Assembly (NCBI RefSeq): GCF_031877795.1
Contig: NC_133940.1
Span: 6,449,985 to 6,513,984, forward strand
DNA from: Strix aluco
Lineage: Eukaryota > Chordata > Aves > Strigiformes > Strigidae
Length of the DNA: 64,000 bases
Direction of reading: 5' to 3'
Under the pieces are notes generated by a model. It made no database searches. It saw nothing but the letters and a program-made list of their open reading frames with translations, and had not been told where the DNA came from. Of the stretch, positions 1 through 14,203 are shown one piece after another; positions within the stretch are counted from its first letter, which is position 1; the number at the start of each line of letters is the position of its first letter. The translations under genes were made by a program, and so were the position numbers.

Positions 1-987
1 TTTCATTTCCCTGTATTTGATTTGTTTGAAATCTTGGCTGATTGTCAGGCCTTCAGATAGATAATCATCTTAGCCATGGAGGACTGTACACACATTCTTG
101 TTTCTTCCACACAGTCTCACGATTTCTTTAGCAATATGAATTACATGTATCTGGAGAGAAAGAGGCTGCGCTCAGTAGTTTCAAAAGTAGGGGTTACTGA
201 CCTAAGCTATTCCTCTAATGCACACAGGCCCCTCAGAGTCACTCACAATCTTGGACACCGTAGCAAGGACTCGTTCACAAGGTTGGTATGCTTCATCAGC
301 ACGGTGATGGGCCAGAAAAGATTCCCCCTCAACAGAGTAAGGTTAAGTGTGGACAGGGAAAAGAGGTAGAAGCAAGCATCAAGTAATTTATCCCATCCAC
401 GAGAAGTAGCTCTTAGGCTAGCAGAGCATTAGGAAAACTCTTGGAAACCACTTTATTTAATTGCATGAGGAAACCAGAAGCTTTTCCTACATGAGGACTG
501 ATCTTGCAGTGTGTCAGTTGTATCACAGAACCAACAAAAATATTATTGTCCTATTCTGCTCTCGGAATTCACAAATTGAACTCTAGGAACTGAGTGGAAG
601 TTGCAGTTGGCAACTAAAGAAGGACACTGAGAAGTTCCTGAAAGAAGCCAGGAATTTTTTGTTAGATATCTCATTATTTTATATTTTGACTGCTCAAGAA
701 GTTGCTCTATTTTAAAATAAAGCCTTCATTCCAGGTTTGCTACAGTACATCACAATTTTTGAGATTCCAGGCAGTGTTTCTTTCAACTTTTGAAAGCATC
801 TTTCAGGCCCTGACAAGTATCTTCCAGGAAAATTGACTCCAAGTGCACTTGTTTTCTTAAACAAAACACCCACTGCCACTTACAAGCAGACTTCTTTAGA
901 CTCAACAAAAGCATGAAGCAAGTATGAATTGCCATGCAGACCTCAGCCCCTCCTTTCCTTAGGACTCTAGCAGCAATATGTCGCATT

Positions 988-1024
988 CTTATAGGTCTTA
1001 TCACTTATCTTATAGGTCTTATCA
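988..1024. repeat. 21-bp-period direct repeat
   Basis: CTTATAGGTCTTATCA occurs at 988-1003 and again at 1009-1024, identical over 16 bases. Confidence 0.9.
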
Positions 1025-1857
1025 TTTGCATACAATACAATCTTGTTTCCTCACCACGCCAACACATACTGCTCATTAAAACTATTAACAGGTCTATGAA
1101 CAGGAGGGGAAGATCATTATCAAGTTTGATGGATCTCTAGCTTTTTTGTTCTGCGTCTCTCTTGTTAGCTGATACTTTGTGCCAGGAACTGTACATCACA
1201 AAGATGCACATCTTTTCTGTTCTGTGGCCCCATATTAATTTTCCTACTGAAAGTCTGTTATACATATTCATCAAAAGTAGGCAAAAGGAAGATAGTATAA
1301 GGAAGACAGTATGTGACTAATACAAAAGGTGTTTCCAAAGAAACTGGTTTCTTATTTATCTTTTTCAATTCTTGACATCATCATTAAACTTCTGCTTCTG
1401 TTGGAGCTTTTCTTGTGGCCTAGATCACAAGGCCTTAGCAAATGCAAATCATAACCCTTCTTTTCTCACATACTGAATCCCCTTTGCTGACTGCAAGCTC
1501 TTTGGGAAATAGATGACCTTTATTGCATAGCTTTAGAAAGAACCAAAATTGCACTCTAATCTCGGTTGCTGTTTATGTGCTCTAGCTTAAGTAGTTCTAG
1601 ATAAAAAAAATTACCTGTATTTTTACAACTATATCTTTACAGTAGAGTCATTAAGAACTTCCCCAGCAACATGTACATTTAAAGGCTTAAAACAAAGTTC
1701 CATTGAAACTCCTCTAGGTACCTTGAGGTTACAATACACTGTGATAACCAGCAGTGTGCAAATGGTAGCCTGCAGCCATAACAAAAAACTTGCTTGATTT
1801 CTCTATTCAAGAGCTGGAAGACTAAAGCAATAAATATGCATTGTGCTTTCCTCTGTG

Positions 1858-1905
1858 AAAAACAAAAACAAAAACAAAAACAAAAAACAAACAAAACAAC
1901 ACAAA
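1858..1905. repeat. (CAAAAA)n simple repeat
   Basis: CAAAAA hexamers decaying into CAAA/CAACA words. Confidence 0.9.
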
Positions 1906-4900
1906 CAGGAACAGACAACAACATTTGGAGAAAACGCGACTAAAATAGAGACAGGTTGCAGTCTGGGGGCACTAAACTGCCTCCCCTTAAGCTTCGACTG
2001 TGTAGAATCATTGCCTACAGGACCCCCATTTTGCTGAACTGTTTAGCATCCAGTGGTCATTAGACGGACCACATCAAACCAAATGATGACCAAATAAACT
2101 TTTATCCTTTCTTCCATCTTCTCTCTCCCTGCACCATAAATGAAAACAACTTCCATCATCCCTCCTTGATAAACTTATCACTTTCCCCTCCATGCTGTTT
2201 CTGTTGATCTATTGCTTCTAGGATTTTATTTTTCTTTTTGTAAAAGTTTTGGAGAGCTTTACAAAAGGAAGAGGCAGAGGAATAAAGACAGGCATCTGAG
2301 ATAGCAATAAGAAAACGGGGTGGCAGCTGGAAAAAAATAATCACATGAATTAGGCAAGATTCATGGCTACTGAAAGAGAATATGACTCCACTGACACCAA
2401 TAACCTAAGAAATGTGTAAGTATGCATGTTTCTCTTATATCGCCATACACAGCTAAAGGAATCCCCTGACTTTCCACTAACACAGTGCAGTCCTGTTTCT
2501 CTCATACTAGCAAATACATTTATATCTAAATCACAGAATTTATTACTTTATATTTCACTTTCTGACACATATTCATAGCTGGTTCCCAGAGTTACTTCTT
2601 CCCTCACCAAAACCCATATCAATACCTCTGCAAGTGAGTATCTAGAGAATTTATTAAGAGGAAATGGTTAGACAAATACAAACCTCAGAGCAATTTAATC
2701 TCTGTATCAAAATACTTGCCATTTCAAATAAATTGAAAACGGAAAGCGTGATACAGATCTGGATTTGGAGTAGAACCAAAGAAAGTCAAAGTAGTTTTGC
2801 TCTCCCAAACTAAAGTACTTAATATTTCTTAATTCAAAGCTATAAACAATTCCTTCCTGTGGGCAGTGCAGAGAAGTAATATTTTTAAATTACACTGAAC
2901 AGCCTGGACTTCTATCAAATCGGAGTCGGTTTTGGTCTTTTTGTTGTTAGGTTATTTTTTCCATATCAAATTAGAAACTCAATGCATATCAGGAAAGACA
3001 ATATGTTGTAGCTTCAGTGAAGCAGCAGATAGACTCAAAAATCTTACTTCAGAAGTGGAATGGACTATTGATATCAGCAACCCCGAAGCAATATATCATT
3101 TACTCATTTTAGAAATGCTTGCAATTTCCAGTCTCCCACAGAATTTAAAGTTTAATCTGCTAGGACTGAGTTTAATACATAAATGAGGAAAAATACATTA
3201 ATACAAGGTTTAAAACCTTAAACATTTGTAGTTGAAATAGTTTTACCTTTATCAAAAAGCCCCAAAGCACAATGCAGCTGAATGACTGTACATTGCAACT
3301 TTCTGAGAGACTTCCTCTGCTCCACTAAGAGCAGCTTAAATTATTATTTTTTTTTTCCCCCCAATGAGTCAGAAATTGTCCTTTCTATAGCCTGAGGCAG
3401 CCTTTACTGTTTTCCTGGGTGGTACAGCATTGTTATCAGTCTAGATATTACAGTGCCCAAATGCCACCTCATCTAATAGGGGAGATGTTGGAACTGTGAA
3501 GCTTGGGTTTATTTTTACTGTAACAAATTAGTCTGTTTCACACGAACGCAAATCCAAAGCAGGGAGTCTTACAGCATGCAGGTAATTCAGTCTCACAGAA
3601 ACCCCAGGTCAGCACAAAAGACTGGTATCAGTGGAGCCAGTCCTGCCTCACGCCTATGCTTTAATCAGTGACTAAGAGAGAAGGTGACTTCTCCTGCTGT
3701 TTGCACAGCTTCACCCCCACTGCTGTGTCTCGGAACCTGAACCATCAAAATAACTCAATATCGCAGAAGTGGCACGCAGCTCCCAGGGACGGGGGTCCTG
3801 TGCTGCTCAGCTGCCCGTGGCGGCTGCGACGTGAGGCAGGCTGCGGCGGTGGGTGACGTTGCACGGGCACTGCACATCTACAAAGGCTTACTACACAGAC
3901 CTGCCCATTTAAGAGAAAACTGATATCCATGTGACTTCTGACTGTTATAAAACAGTAGATTAATGTTAACTATAATAATTAGGTAATATAGCCCTATTTT
4001 CAAAGGTGTGCTAGCCACTATTTTTAGAGCTAGGTGCTTGATGCCTGCAAGTACTTAAAGCACTTTGAGGATTTGAGTCTTGGTGCAGATCCACACAGCT
4101 CTTTTGAAAAGCGGTCAAACTGATGCTGAGCTCCCTGAATTGCCAGTGAGACCCAAGTTCTTTTAAAAATTTGATCCCAGATGAAAAACTGGTTTTCCCT
4201 ACGAGAAAACTCTATTGGCAAGCAAATGAAAAAAAAAATGTACAGAGTACATGCATAGTACAAGAACATCTTCCTGTCTGCCTCCCCAGTCACTTTAGGA
4301 AAGCCTGAGCAATTTGGGACAACTTGATTTCTGAGGCAGCACACCCTCATCCTAATCAAGGAGTCTGAATAAAACAGCAATGGGTGTACATCCAGATATA
4401 CATTCCAGACCTCTATCAGTTCAGTTCTTTGTGTTTCTTAGTGACGAAACTATTCAACCATAAACTCAAAGCAGCAGATAACAACTTCTGGTTTTGCTAT
4501 GATCTGTATTCTGTTACTCTTACATTGATTCTTTAGGTGTTACATCCTTACATAGCTGATACACCGTACAGGTAAAAGTGGATTTACTGATGACAACAGT
4601 ATACCATATTTGAGTTATACTGAAGCATTTCTATGATGAAGAGTTCCCCATTCAATTAACACAACAGATTTCATAGTGCTGCTGAACCTGTGTAAAGTTG
4701 GCAGAATCCAGCTGTGGTATTGCCTCTGCCCACGACACTACGGAGAGTTGGGAAGGGCTGTTGCTGAGGGCGTAGCAGTTTATGCTAAGGGCTGAATACT
4801 GGATAATTTATGCTGCTACTTAAACGCAAGATGCTAGCGAGCTCTCATTCCCATGAAATCGTATGGTAGTCTGAGCATTTGAACCAGTCTCAGGCACAAC

Positions 4901-5450
4901 TTCAAAACTCCAGCTGTTTTATTCTCTAGTATTTTTAATGTTTCCACATCTGCATATGCTTATGTGTCAAGCACACACATTAGTCTTATTAAAAAGGTGC
5001 TATATAAACCAGTTTCACTATTGCTACTGTTAAAAAGTATGAGTTGTAATTTCTTTCCTGAGGGGAATTTAACGCACAAGAAAAGTACCATTTCCCTCCA
5101 TGTGGCTTGAAAATTTATAAGGACTGACAAGCTTTTGTCTGTGTATCCTTACATTTACAACAATGTGATCCGTTGCTCAGTACGATTAGCACGTACCAGA
5201 TCTACAGCCCTGACAGGGCTTCTTTGTTCATTTCTTAGAGGACATAAACCATCACTAACATGTGACTTATCATTCTTTATCTGAGTCCATTTCTGTGAAG
5301 TCACATTAACAGCCACCCTGTATAAAATGCACCTAGCTACACAGATATAGGGGCTTTTTAGAGTCCCCTATGGTGCTGCATCTGACAGTCTAGAGGATGA
5401 GGAAAAATAAAAAACAAAATACAAAATATTGATCTATTTCTGTTCTTACA

Positions 5451-5476
5451 GTGTGTGTGTGTGTGTGTGTGTGTGT
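5451..5476. repeat. (GT)13 microsatellite
   Basis: Perfect GT dinucleotide repeat of 26 bases. Confidence 0.95.
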
Positions 5477-5762
5477 ATTTCTTGGTGTATATGGATTTTT
5501 AAACCAGAATAATTACCTTTGTATGCAAAGGAGTTAGTACTCTGAATTCAAATGAGAAAGCAAAATCCACTCCCATTTAATTTACTAGGTGATGAAATTA
5601 TATTGAATTATGTCAATTCCTCTTCTCCCTCTTCATTTCAAATAACATGTTCTGTTTTAATAGGGTCAAAAATGGTCAAACAGCCACAACTGGTACCCAC
5701 TGCTAGGCAAATGGAGAGCAACAACGTGAGTGAGCTTGAGAGGTTAACTCTGGTTAACTCTC

Positions 5763-6513
5763 TGGAGTAGAGCGGGGTAGTGATTCGCGGAAAAAAGACT
5801 CTACAACTCGAATAGAGTTATAAAGCAGGTATGTTTACTGCGGCGCCGGGGTGCAAGGGGATTTCTCCACAAAGCTTGCACACCAACAGCACCTTTTACC
5901 AAAACCTTAAAGAGTGTGGATATACATATTCATTGGATTACATAACACAAACATACATATGCATGAGTAAGGCTGGGTTAGCTCTAGAGGCTGGTGTCAG
6001 CAGTTTATGTTCTCTGTGCACCTGCACATTGCCTCCTGGGGGGGGTCTTTGGGAGGAGGCTCGTAGTCTTTCTCACCTTGTTTTTTCCCCAGAGCATGCG
6101 CAGATTCTCTTAGCCAATTTCTTGAACAACAAAAAATATTTTTCAGCTGGTTTACTCATCCTATCTTATTTAATGGAACCAATGAAACTTCTACAATCCG
6201 TCTATAGCTATCTTTACTCATTACTGAGCCCCAACTAGTTAGAGCACACCTGTTCTTCAAGGACAAAAACATGATATTTTGCTGAACACTGCAGTTCTTG
6301 GTAGAGTTTCACAGTAAACTGCTTTGTTTTGATGGACACAGCAGTCCTTGGTAAAATTCCACAGAACAGTCTGGGCAAGCAGGATTCTTAGCAATATTCA
6401 AAAATACTATAAGTAATACTATAACTTGCTATAAGTAAGGAAATAAGTTGCTAAGGAGTTTTCTATAAGTAAATAAGTCTTAAAACAGTAGAGGTGTCAG
6501 TATCTGTCCTACA
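5763..6513 (-). mobile_element. LTR-like repeat (probable endogenous retrovirus LTR)
   Basis: About 750 bp with a composition unlike its flanks. On the minus strand it opens TGTAGGACAGATACTGACAC and closes with CGCGAATCACTACCCCGCTC and CTCCA, giving TG...CA ends. The end region GCGCCGCAGTAAACATACC looks like the R/U5 part of an avian LTR, with AGTAAA as a weakened polyadenylation hexamer. No clear target-site duplication is visible and no viral gene lies beside it. It could be a solo LTR or another interspersed repeat; boundaries are tentative. Confidence 0.55.
6284..6366. repeat. imperfect 50-bp-period duplication inside the LTR-like repeat
   Basis: GAACACTGCAGTTCTTGG at 6284 and GGACACAGCAGTCCTTGG at 6334 begin two similar units (TTGGTAGAGTTTCACAG and TTGGTAAAATTCCACAG). 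The LTR arose or was altered by internal tandem duplication. Confidence 0.6.
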
Positions 6514-9500
6514 TCTTAGCAATCACATAAACAGGATTTTGTCCACACTGAAGATGGCTCGTCTTTGTGTGAATATAAACTTGCCACAGAAAATATAAAT
6601 ATGGAAATGGGAACATGCAAATTTCCCAGTTATGCATGGAACAAGAAAACGTTTTTTGCGCACCTAAAAAGTGTGCAGTCTAGTAACTGACTTATAAAAA
6701 ATGGTCCTACTTATCTAGTTTAGGTGCAGAAACAATACCACCTGATTACAAAGCACAGAGGATTAACACTTATTGGCAATCAGCTGGAAGGATAGAATTC
6801 ATTCTCACACTTTCTCAGTTAACAGCAGTGAATAAGAAATACATCTGCAGAAAATCAAAGCCTGCATTGATAGGGTTCAGAAAAAAAGCTAATTTTATCA
6901 AGACAAATAATTATAAGTAGCTGTTATTTTCAGCAATCTACAAAACAACCAATACATTTTTAAAGTATATTATTCAGCATATCTCCTAACCCTTTCAGTA
7001 AAAATCTCGCCTCAATCTGTAAGAACCTTTTGCTCATTGGCAGCATCTTTAAATGACTAGCAATCAAGAAGGTTGAGCTACATTACAAATCTAGCCTTCT
7101 GGTTATGGATTTTTAATTACTCTCAATTACTCTTTCTCTTTTTTGATCCCTTATTACTTGTTTTTGCCAAACAGGATCCCAATCCAACAACCATTCAACT
7201 CAGCAGGAGTCATTCCATTAATGAAGTTCTGATCTGTAGCAGCTTCTTTCATTTGCCCTACAGACTATCAGGATCAAATCATAGCCAAATGATGTGGTAA
7301 AACAAATTGTCTCATGAACAGCAGAAATTATAAAGTCTGGTTTCCAGATAATTCCTGTCCTACTACCACCCCCACCGCATCTCCCCCAATAACTCCCGTT
7401 TCCCCACAGCTCTATCACAGTGGCTCTGCCCTGCACATTCCCAGCCCCACTGGTATTATTCTCCTCTCCAACAGCAGCTCGCTTTTGTCCCCAGGCCCTT
7501 CCTCTACTATATTCTACGTCAAACCAGTCATCCTGCCATGCTGATAGCTCTGCCTTGTGCTATGCAAGCGAGGAGTTGCCTGAAGGGTTAGTGGTTATAC
7601 AGCTGCTATAAACCCAGCTGAGAGCAATGGAGTACTCCCTGCTTTTCTCTCACTAAGGGCTCTTTCCCATTTATCCAGCTTCCAATTTTAACAGAATATG
7701 TAGGAACTTAACATCTTCCAGATCTCTCTGTGCTATCAGATTAGTTGGTATTTGCAAATTCGGTTGGAGTTTGCCAAAAAAATCAAAAGCTGCTAGCAAA
7801 TAACTGACACAGAGACGTGGACAATGTCATCATGAGTAGTGTTTCCTTAAAAAGCTAGACTAAATGTTCCCAGACGAAGGTTACAGTCTTATAAAATCAC
7901 AGACCAGGTATGAATTACAGTGCACTGGCAGCCAAATCACTTATTTTCAAGAATAGGGTCATAAAAGAAGAGTTCATTTGCTCACGAGAAGTAATTCTGA
8001 TGTACATTTGCAGGAGAGTGCGTAAAGCTCTCAAGGTTACTGAATCTGCAGTGGGGGGAGACTTGTATCCAGCTCCCAGACAGCAGGTCACTGCAATCCC
8101 GAGCAAGTAATCACAGTTAAATAGCTAATCCTGTTTATTCTAGAGTTTAGCTTGAAACAGAACAGAAAATCTCAACTCCCTTGAATTTTGTACCTGGAAA
8201 CTGAGCTGAACATTACCATGTAGGCATATGTCTTGCAAGACTGAATTGCATTCTGAAACCTGAAATGCTCTGTTTTAGGGGGAATAATTTTCATTTTATC
8301 TCCAAAGTTTACTTCCCCCTTCTGCTTTTGTAACAGGAAAAGAAAGTGAGCTTTGCTCACCAAGAGACCTCATGCAGAAAGTCAAACCATTGTCCTCTAG
8401 CTACACATTCAACAGATGTTTACATCTGCAAGTTCCACTGGAGAAATAAAGACACTGAGCACAATGTTGCCATCAGTTAAAATACCATGCTGTCTCTTCA
8501 CAAGACAGACCGTGCATGGCTAAGCATCAAAATATGTTCCCGGTACTCTTATTATTACGATATGACCAAATAGTCTTCACATTTTAATGATGTTATCTTC
8601 TAGAGCGATGATAATAATTTAATCTGCTTCAGTGGAGACAATAAAAAGTCTTGTACTTTTACACATCTCCCTGCTGTCAATATTGGAATTTTTCCACATT
8701 TTTCTTTATGTAGAATGAGGAATCATTTACCAAACACAAATAGCAACTAGCAAGATGAGATAACCCCCAACTAAAAATGATTAAGATCCTTGCCTTTTCC
8801 TCCATGTCCTTCAAACAAAAACTCTTAAAAGTTAACAAACTGAATTGTCTTTCTGACAGAAACACCAAACAATGCCTGAAACACTGCCCACATCTGTGAA
8901 ACTATATCTAATCAAATTCACGCCTGCGCTGGTTGCCTGGGTAACAATCAGACAGTCACTCATAGGAACAAACTGCAAACAGCAGAAGGAAATGTGCTTT
9001 AAGTGGAAGCATCCACTTCTCAGAGCTTGAGCCTTGTTAATTTATGAAATAATCATATAATATGATCTTATTCACAAGGTAGTGGATGAATGAAGGGGGA
9101 ATATTATGTACTGATTGGCTCGCTCATGAGGATAAGGAAGACGTGAAAGGTTGTGAGCAATTGAATTTAAAAGCACAGTTCCATTTTTATCATTCTTTCC
9201 TTTTCTTCTCTCTAAGAAGCACAGCATGGCATTTGGATGTAACTATATGCCGCTGCATAAAAGGGTGATTCATTACTTGTTTTTCAGCACATGGTTTAAG
9301 TTATTGTCTACCTTTTCCCCTCATAGCACAGCTCTTAATTGATCTGCTTCGTTTTAGACTCCTCCTAATGATATACAGAAGAGATGGCTCTTCTGAATGT
9401 ATATAGATGCAATAGCCATTGCAAAGGCCGTCGTTTCCACAGCAACAGGGACCATGTGGGAGCTCTGAGCCAAACTTCATCTTCACCCCATCCCTCCCCC

Positions 9501-10544
9501 CTTACATCTGACCACACAGGTTTCCTTCTTCACACTTACCACAGCCGCTTCCGGGAGAATCCAGCTACATTTGGGTGGGTGAATGTCCCTCATACAGTTA
9601 AATGGAGGAGTTGTATAGACAAGTATTGGCTTCGGGGCTTATATGATTTTCAAAGAATTCTAGTTTGTTGACTTCAAGCATTCAAAAATTAGGTTTTAAA
9701 AAGTAAGATTTACTTAAATAAAATCTTGAGCCTTGAATAATGAATAACTTTGCATGCAGTTTAATTTGACTTCTGGGTTATAAAACTTAAGCCTCTTTTC
9801 ATACTGAGGTTGGCTTCAAAGTTAGAGGGGCATTTATTGGTGTTGTTGCTTTAAATTAATAAAATGTAAGCTTCTTACAAAATAACACACCCATGACAAA
9901 GAGGATCTCATGTAAACAATCATTATTATAATATTCATACTAGCATGCTATAAATTAAGCATATTACAGTTCTGCTGTAACACTGTTTTTTTAAAAAAAA
10001 AAAATAGCATGTTCAAAGTGATGCTCCTTATCAAAACCTGCATCACTTGCCTGCTAAAAGTAAATACTGCAGAGAAACATATTTTTACTGCAGATTCCCC
10101 ACACTGCTATGTACAGCATAAAGCCCCTAAATAGTGTCTTACATCATGGGTTTCAAGTTGGTAGGTGTAACTGTAAAACTGAAATCATCAGTAAAAATCA
10201 AATATAAATATGTTACATGGAAGCTAAGCTGACATCCTGGTCACAGTAGCAGAGCTAACAGAAACAAAACTAGTGTGGGATGGTTACTCACTCAGCCAGT
10301 GAATAAGCCTGTTGCAGTAGCAAGGATCAAATGCTGGCTTTTCTTCACGGTCAATTTTCCCACCAAGTTCACAGCTCTGTTTATTCTGGGGAGTTTGCTT
10401 TGCTCTTAAGCAAGCAGTAGCCATGCACTACATAATGCTGCACTGTTTATATGGCACAGATTAACAAAAACCAGCTGTGAAGTAAATGCTTTCTTCCCAA
10501 ATCTTTACACTTGTCACGTTTGTATGGTAGAGAGTAGATTTTTG

Positions 10545-10558
10545 AAAAAAAAAAAAAA
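10545..10558. repeat. A14 homopolymer
   Basis: Fourteen consecutive A. No attached retrocopy was recognised. Confidence 0.85.
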
Positions 10559-11830
10559 GGCTTCACCTCTGTGCATGGGTCTGCAGGCATGTGTGCACAC
10601 GTGCGCCTCCTTCTCGGTACAATCAGCTGGCAGGGAGATCCCAAATTGCTTAGACCCTGGTGTAATTCTAAGTCAAAGAGAGCTGCTGATCATATGGCGT
10701 TGAAATTTAACCAGAGGGACTTTCTAAAAGGCCGATAAAGCTAAGGGGAAGCTTTCTGTTCCATCAAGAGCTCTGAATCGGGTCCATGGCTGGGCGCTAG
10801 AGGAGAAGGGGAATTTCTGTCTCCTGGTGCTTCAGTTTAAAATTACTTTTTTTTTAAGATAATGTCATGCTTTTAATCAAGAGCAACTGTCTGACAGTCC
10901 CTCATCTTTTGCCTCCTTTTCAGACCACAGACTACTTATGTGTACATTAAGCAGATTGCAAAATAGCACGCCCAGGGTCGGAACAGCAGCAAGAAATGTC
11001 TCCTGCAGCTACTGCAAGCACTGGCCTCCGGCTACTGCAGTTCCAGCTTTGATCAAATGTCTTGGAACAGTTGACTTCTGTGGCTGATAGCTCATATGCT
11101 TTTCCATATCAAATTAAATACTGAGGAAAGCATACAATATAAAGTTTGAGCATGAACAAGCAAATAAGGAACACGCCATAAATTCAAGAGTAGCCCACAA
11201 ATCCTCAGTGTTGGAGCTCCACCACATATGCCTCTGCTGACCTTACCTAGAGGATTTTGCTAGGTAAGATGAGGAAACTGCCATCTGTGCGCACTGAAAT
11301 CTGTAACATACTGAAGTGTTACAATTTTTCAGGACTGCTTTGTTTGGTTTTTCTTCAAACTCTGGAAAAATGCGGAAAATCTTCAATTTCATAAAAAATT
11401 TCCCTATGGGCTTTTGCACATATATCAACCTGAAACAGATTACTTGGTTTTCAGCAATGAAAAATGAGATTTTTTCCCAGTGGTTTAGCAATACACTTAA
11501 ACATTATTTAAAGCTTATTGCAAAGCAAAACATTTTAATGTTTAGTGTAGTTTGTGGAACATTTTTTTCCTGAGATACATATTTTTTATCCCTTCCCTGC
11601 CCCCATACCATGGTTTTCCAGCTCGAGGAAAAAAAAAAAACAAAACAGGTTCATGATGATACTGGTAACTCTCTGGGAAAGCATCAGGAAAATGAAAGGA
11701 TCTGTTGCTTTGTGTGACTTTTTCCTAAAAGGTCTGGGGTTTTTTGTTTGTGCATCTTTACTTATTGCTGAGGCACTTCATAGCCTTAGCTGGGCATCCT
11801 TTCTCAACTAGTTTGAAACCAAATGGTTAA

Positions 11831-11858
11831 AATGAATGAATGAGTGAACGAATGAAGA
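11831..11858. repeat. degenerate (GAAT)n repeat
   Basis: aatgaatgaatgagtgaacg: a short tetranucleotide repeat with substitutions. Confidence 0.75.
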
Positions 11859-13542
11859 AGACATTAACCTGGGAAGTCGAAACTGAGGCAACCGTATGTT
11901 GTACTCTGAAGGAGTACAGGAAGAAACAGATGGCAATTGTTGATCCTAGAACCAGTCATTTTGTCTGAGGAGAAGAAAAAAAAAATCTCAACATACTAGT
12001 TCTAAATGAAAGATACCTTTAGCAAACAGCTATGTAGGGAATTGTTTTAAAATACAACAGGCATAAAGAGATAAAATACAATACACATAATTGATAGCAT
12101 GCTATGTATGCATTTATTTTTGCTTTAAAAATAATATTTTTGTGGTTGAGTGTATTATTTGCACTTACAATAAATAACCCTGGGGCATTTAGTGCCTATA
12201 TTACATTTTTTTTAACCAGTGAACTCATTAACAGCCTCTACAAAGACAAGGTTCTATGTCAGCAATTTGTTGCCCACTCCACCTGACATTAAATACAAAA
12301 TTCAGCCATCAAAATCTACCACAGCCACCAAAGCCACAAACCCACAGCCATAAATGTCTACTATAGTCACAACAGCTGAAAGTAGAACATCCTACAGAAC
12401 GCTTTCATAAAAGTAGAAAAGCATTATTTTTACTTTTCATGTCCTGCACATATGTCCTAGGGAGAACTCACAATCTGTGCTTCCCATTTCTGGAAACAAT
12501 GCACTAAACTTTGTAAACACTGGTCTTATGCATCATTTAGGTATCCGTGGTTACACGGATGTAAAGAGCTCTTGAATTACATCCTGCCTGTTTGCTAATT
12601 TCTATGCCAGTGAGAGTTGCTGCAGCAGCAAATACCGTGGGTCTGAACCAGAGTCTACCATAGTTGACAAGAAGATGTCATTAAATTACAAATCTGAATA
12701 TCTAAATAAATTAGGCAGCTGGTACAACCCTGGTTGGTCTCTGTTTATATGCAGAGTAAGCAAGAAGAGGGGAGAACAGGCTTTAACTAGTATAAGGCAT
12801 TTTATAATTTCAAATCATGGTATCCACTGGAAAAAATGACACTTCTTCTACCACATTGCAGTTCCATGAACACCAGTGACACTGTGGAGCCTAGCTCCAT
12901 TGGTAAAAGTCATCCTAAGGCTACTCAGGTCAGTGGAGTTCTGCTGACTCCATTAGATGCAGGAGATGGTACCAGAGGGTTACTCCACGCTCCCTGCTAG
13001 TGAGGGCTGAGTTGACCTTCTCCACCCCCACAGTGAAGGCAAGGCTGAGAACATCCTCAGCTCTTTGTCAGGGAGCAGTTGGCTCCCTGTTGACAGAGCT
13101 GCCCAGAGGCTGAGTATCCTGCAAGTCATAAGATACAAGCAGACTTACTACTGATGTCAGCGAAGAGCAGGCATGTTTGCCTTGATGATTTTTATTTGGC
13201 AATGGTTGGTCTACGTGCCCTCGAAACAAATGGTCTCTCTGTTCCTGCCCCTCAGTTGTACTCTCTGCAGAATGGCAGTTTTCTCACACCACTTCCAGCT
13301 AATAGTGCAGGATCTGCTTGAAAGTCAGAGCTAATGCTAGCACTAGCACATAGCACACAGAAACACAAAGCACACAGAAAGAAACAGGACAGAGCCCCCA
13401 GCACCTGGTTCTGCAAGATAACACAGATGTCAATCTTCTTCCCTTCCATTGAACTATCTGTATGAACTCAGTGCAACAAGCTCTTTCCTGGACACATTCT
13501 GTGCCTTCTGCTAGACATTTCAGATCAGGCGTTCCTGAGAAG

Positions 13543-14203
13543 TCATCACAGAATGGTTTGGGTTGTAAGGAACCTTAAAGATCATCCAGTTCCACCCCCC
13601 TGCCATGGGCAGGGACACCTTCCACTAGCCCAGGTTGCCCAAAGCCCCATCCAACCTGGCCTTGAACCCTTCCAGGGAGGGGGCAGCCACAGCTTCTCTG
13701 GGCAACCTGTGCCAGGGCCTCACCACCCTCACAGGGAGGAATTTCTTCCTTATATCTAATCTAAATCTGCCCTCTTTCAGTTTAAAACTGTTACCCCTCA
13801 TCCTATCCCTACACTCCCTGATCAAGAGTCCCTCCCCATCTTTCCTGTAGCCCCCTTTAAGTACCAGAAGGCTGCTATAAGGTCTCCCCGGAGCCTTCTC
13901 TTCTCCAGCTGAACCCCCCCAACTCTCTCAGCCTGTCCTCACAGGGGAGGTGCTCCAGCCCCCCGAGCATCTTCGTGGCTTCCTCTGGACCCACTCCAAC
14001 AGGTCCATGTCCTTCTTGTAATGGGGTCCCCAGAGCTGGACCCAGCACTGCAGGGGTGTCTCATGAGAGTGGAGTAGAGGGGGAGAATTCCCTCCCTCGA
14101 CCTGCTGCCCACACTGCTCTTGGTGCAGCCCAGGACACGGTTGGGTTTCTGGGCTGCAAGCGCCCATTGCCAGGTCACGTTCAGCTTCTCATCAACCAAC
14201 ATT
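13543..14203 (-). mobile_element. CR1 LINE copy, 3' fragment
   Basis: Minus-strand 5'-truncated CR1 of about 0.66 kb. It starts with the reverse complement of the 3' end (cacagaatggtttgggtt) and runs through the 3' end of ORF2 (LVDEKLNV, AAQKPNRVLGC, SRSREGILPLYSTL read on the minus strand). Frameshifts break the frame. It matches the same part of the 50 kb copy closely enough to suggest related subfamilies. The upstream edge near 14203 is where recognisable sequence stops. Confidence 0.93.

Larger units (their letters stand above)
1..5762. other. intergenic DNA, no gene seen
   Basis: AT-rich non-coding sequence with only short chance open frames. Besides the simple repeats listed, a small GC- and CpG-richer patch lies at about 3775-3875. 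No known transposon or RNA gene is recognised. Confidence 0.7.
6514..13542. other. intergenic DNA, no gene seen
   Basis: Unique-looking AT-rich sequence. Open frames are short, lack domain-like composition and carry no recognisable motif. No transposon is identified. Confidence 0.7.
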
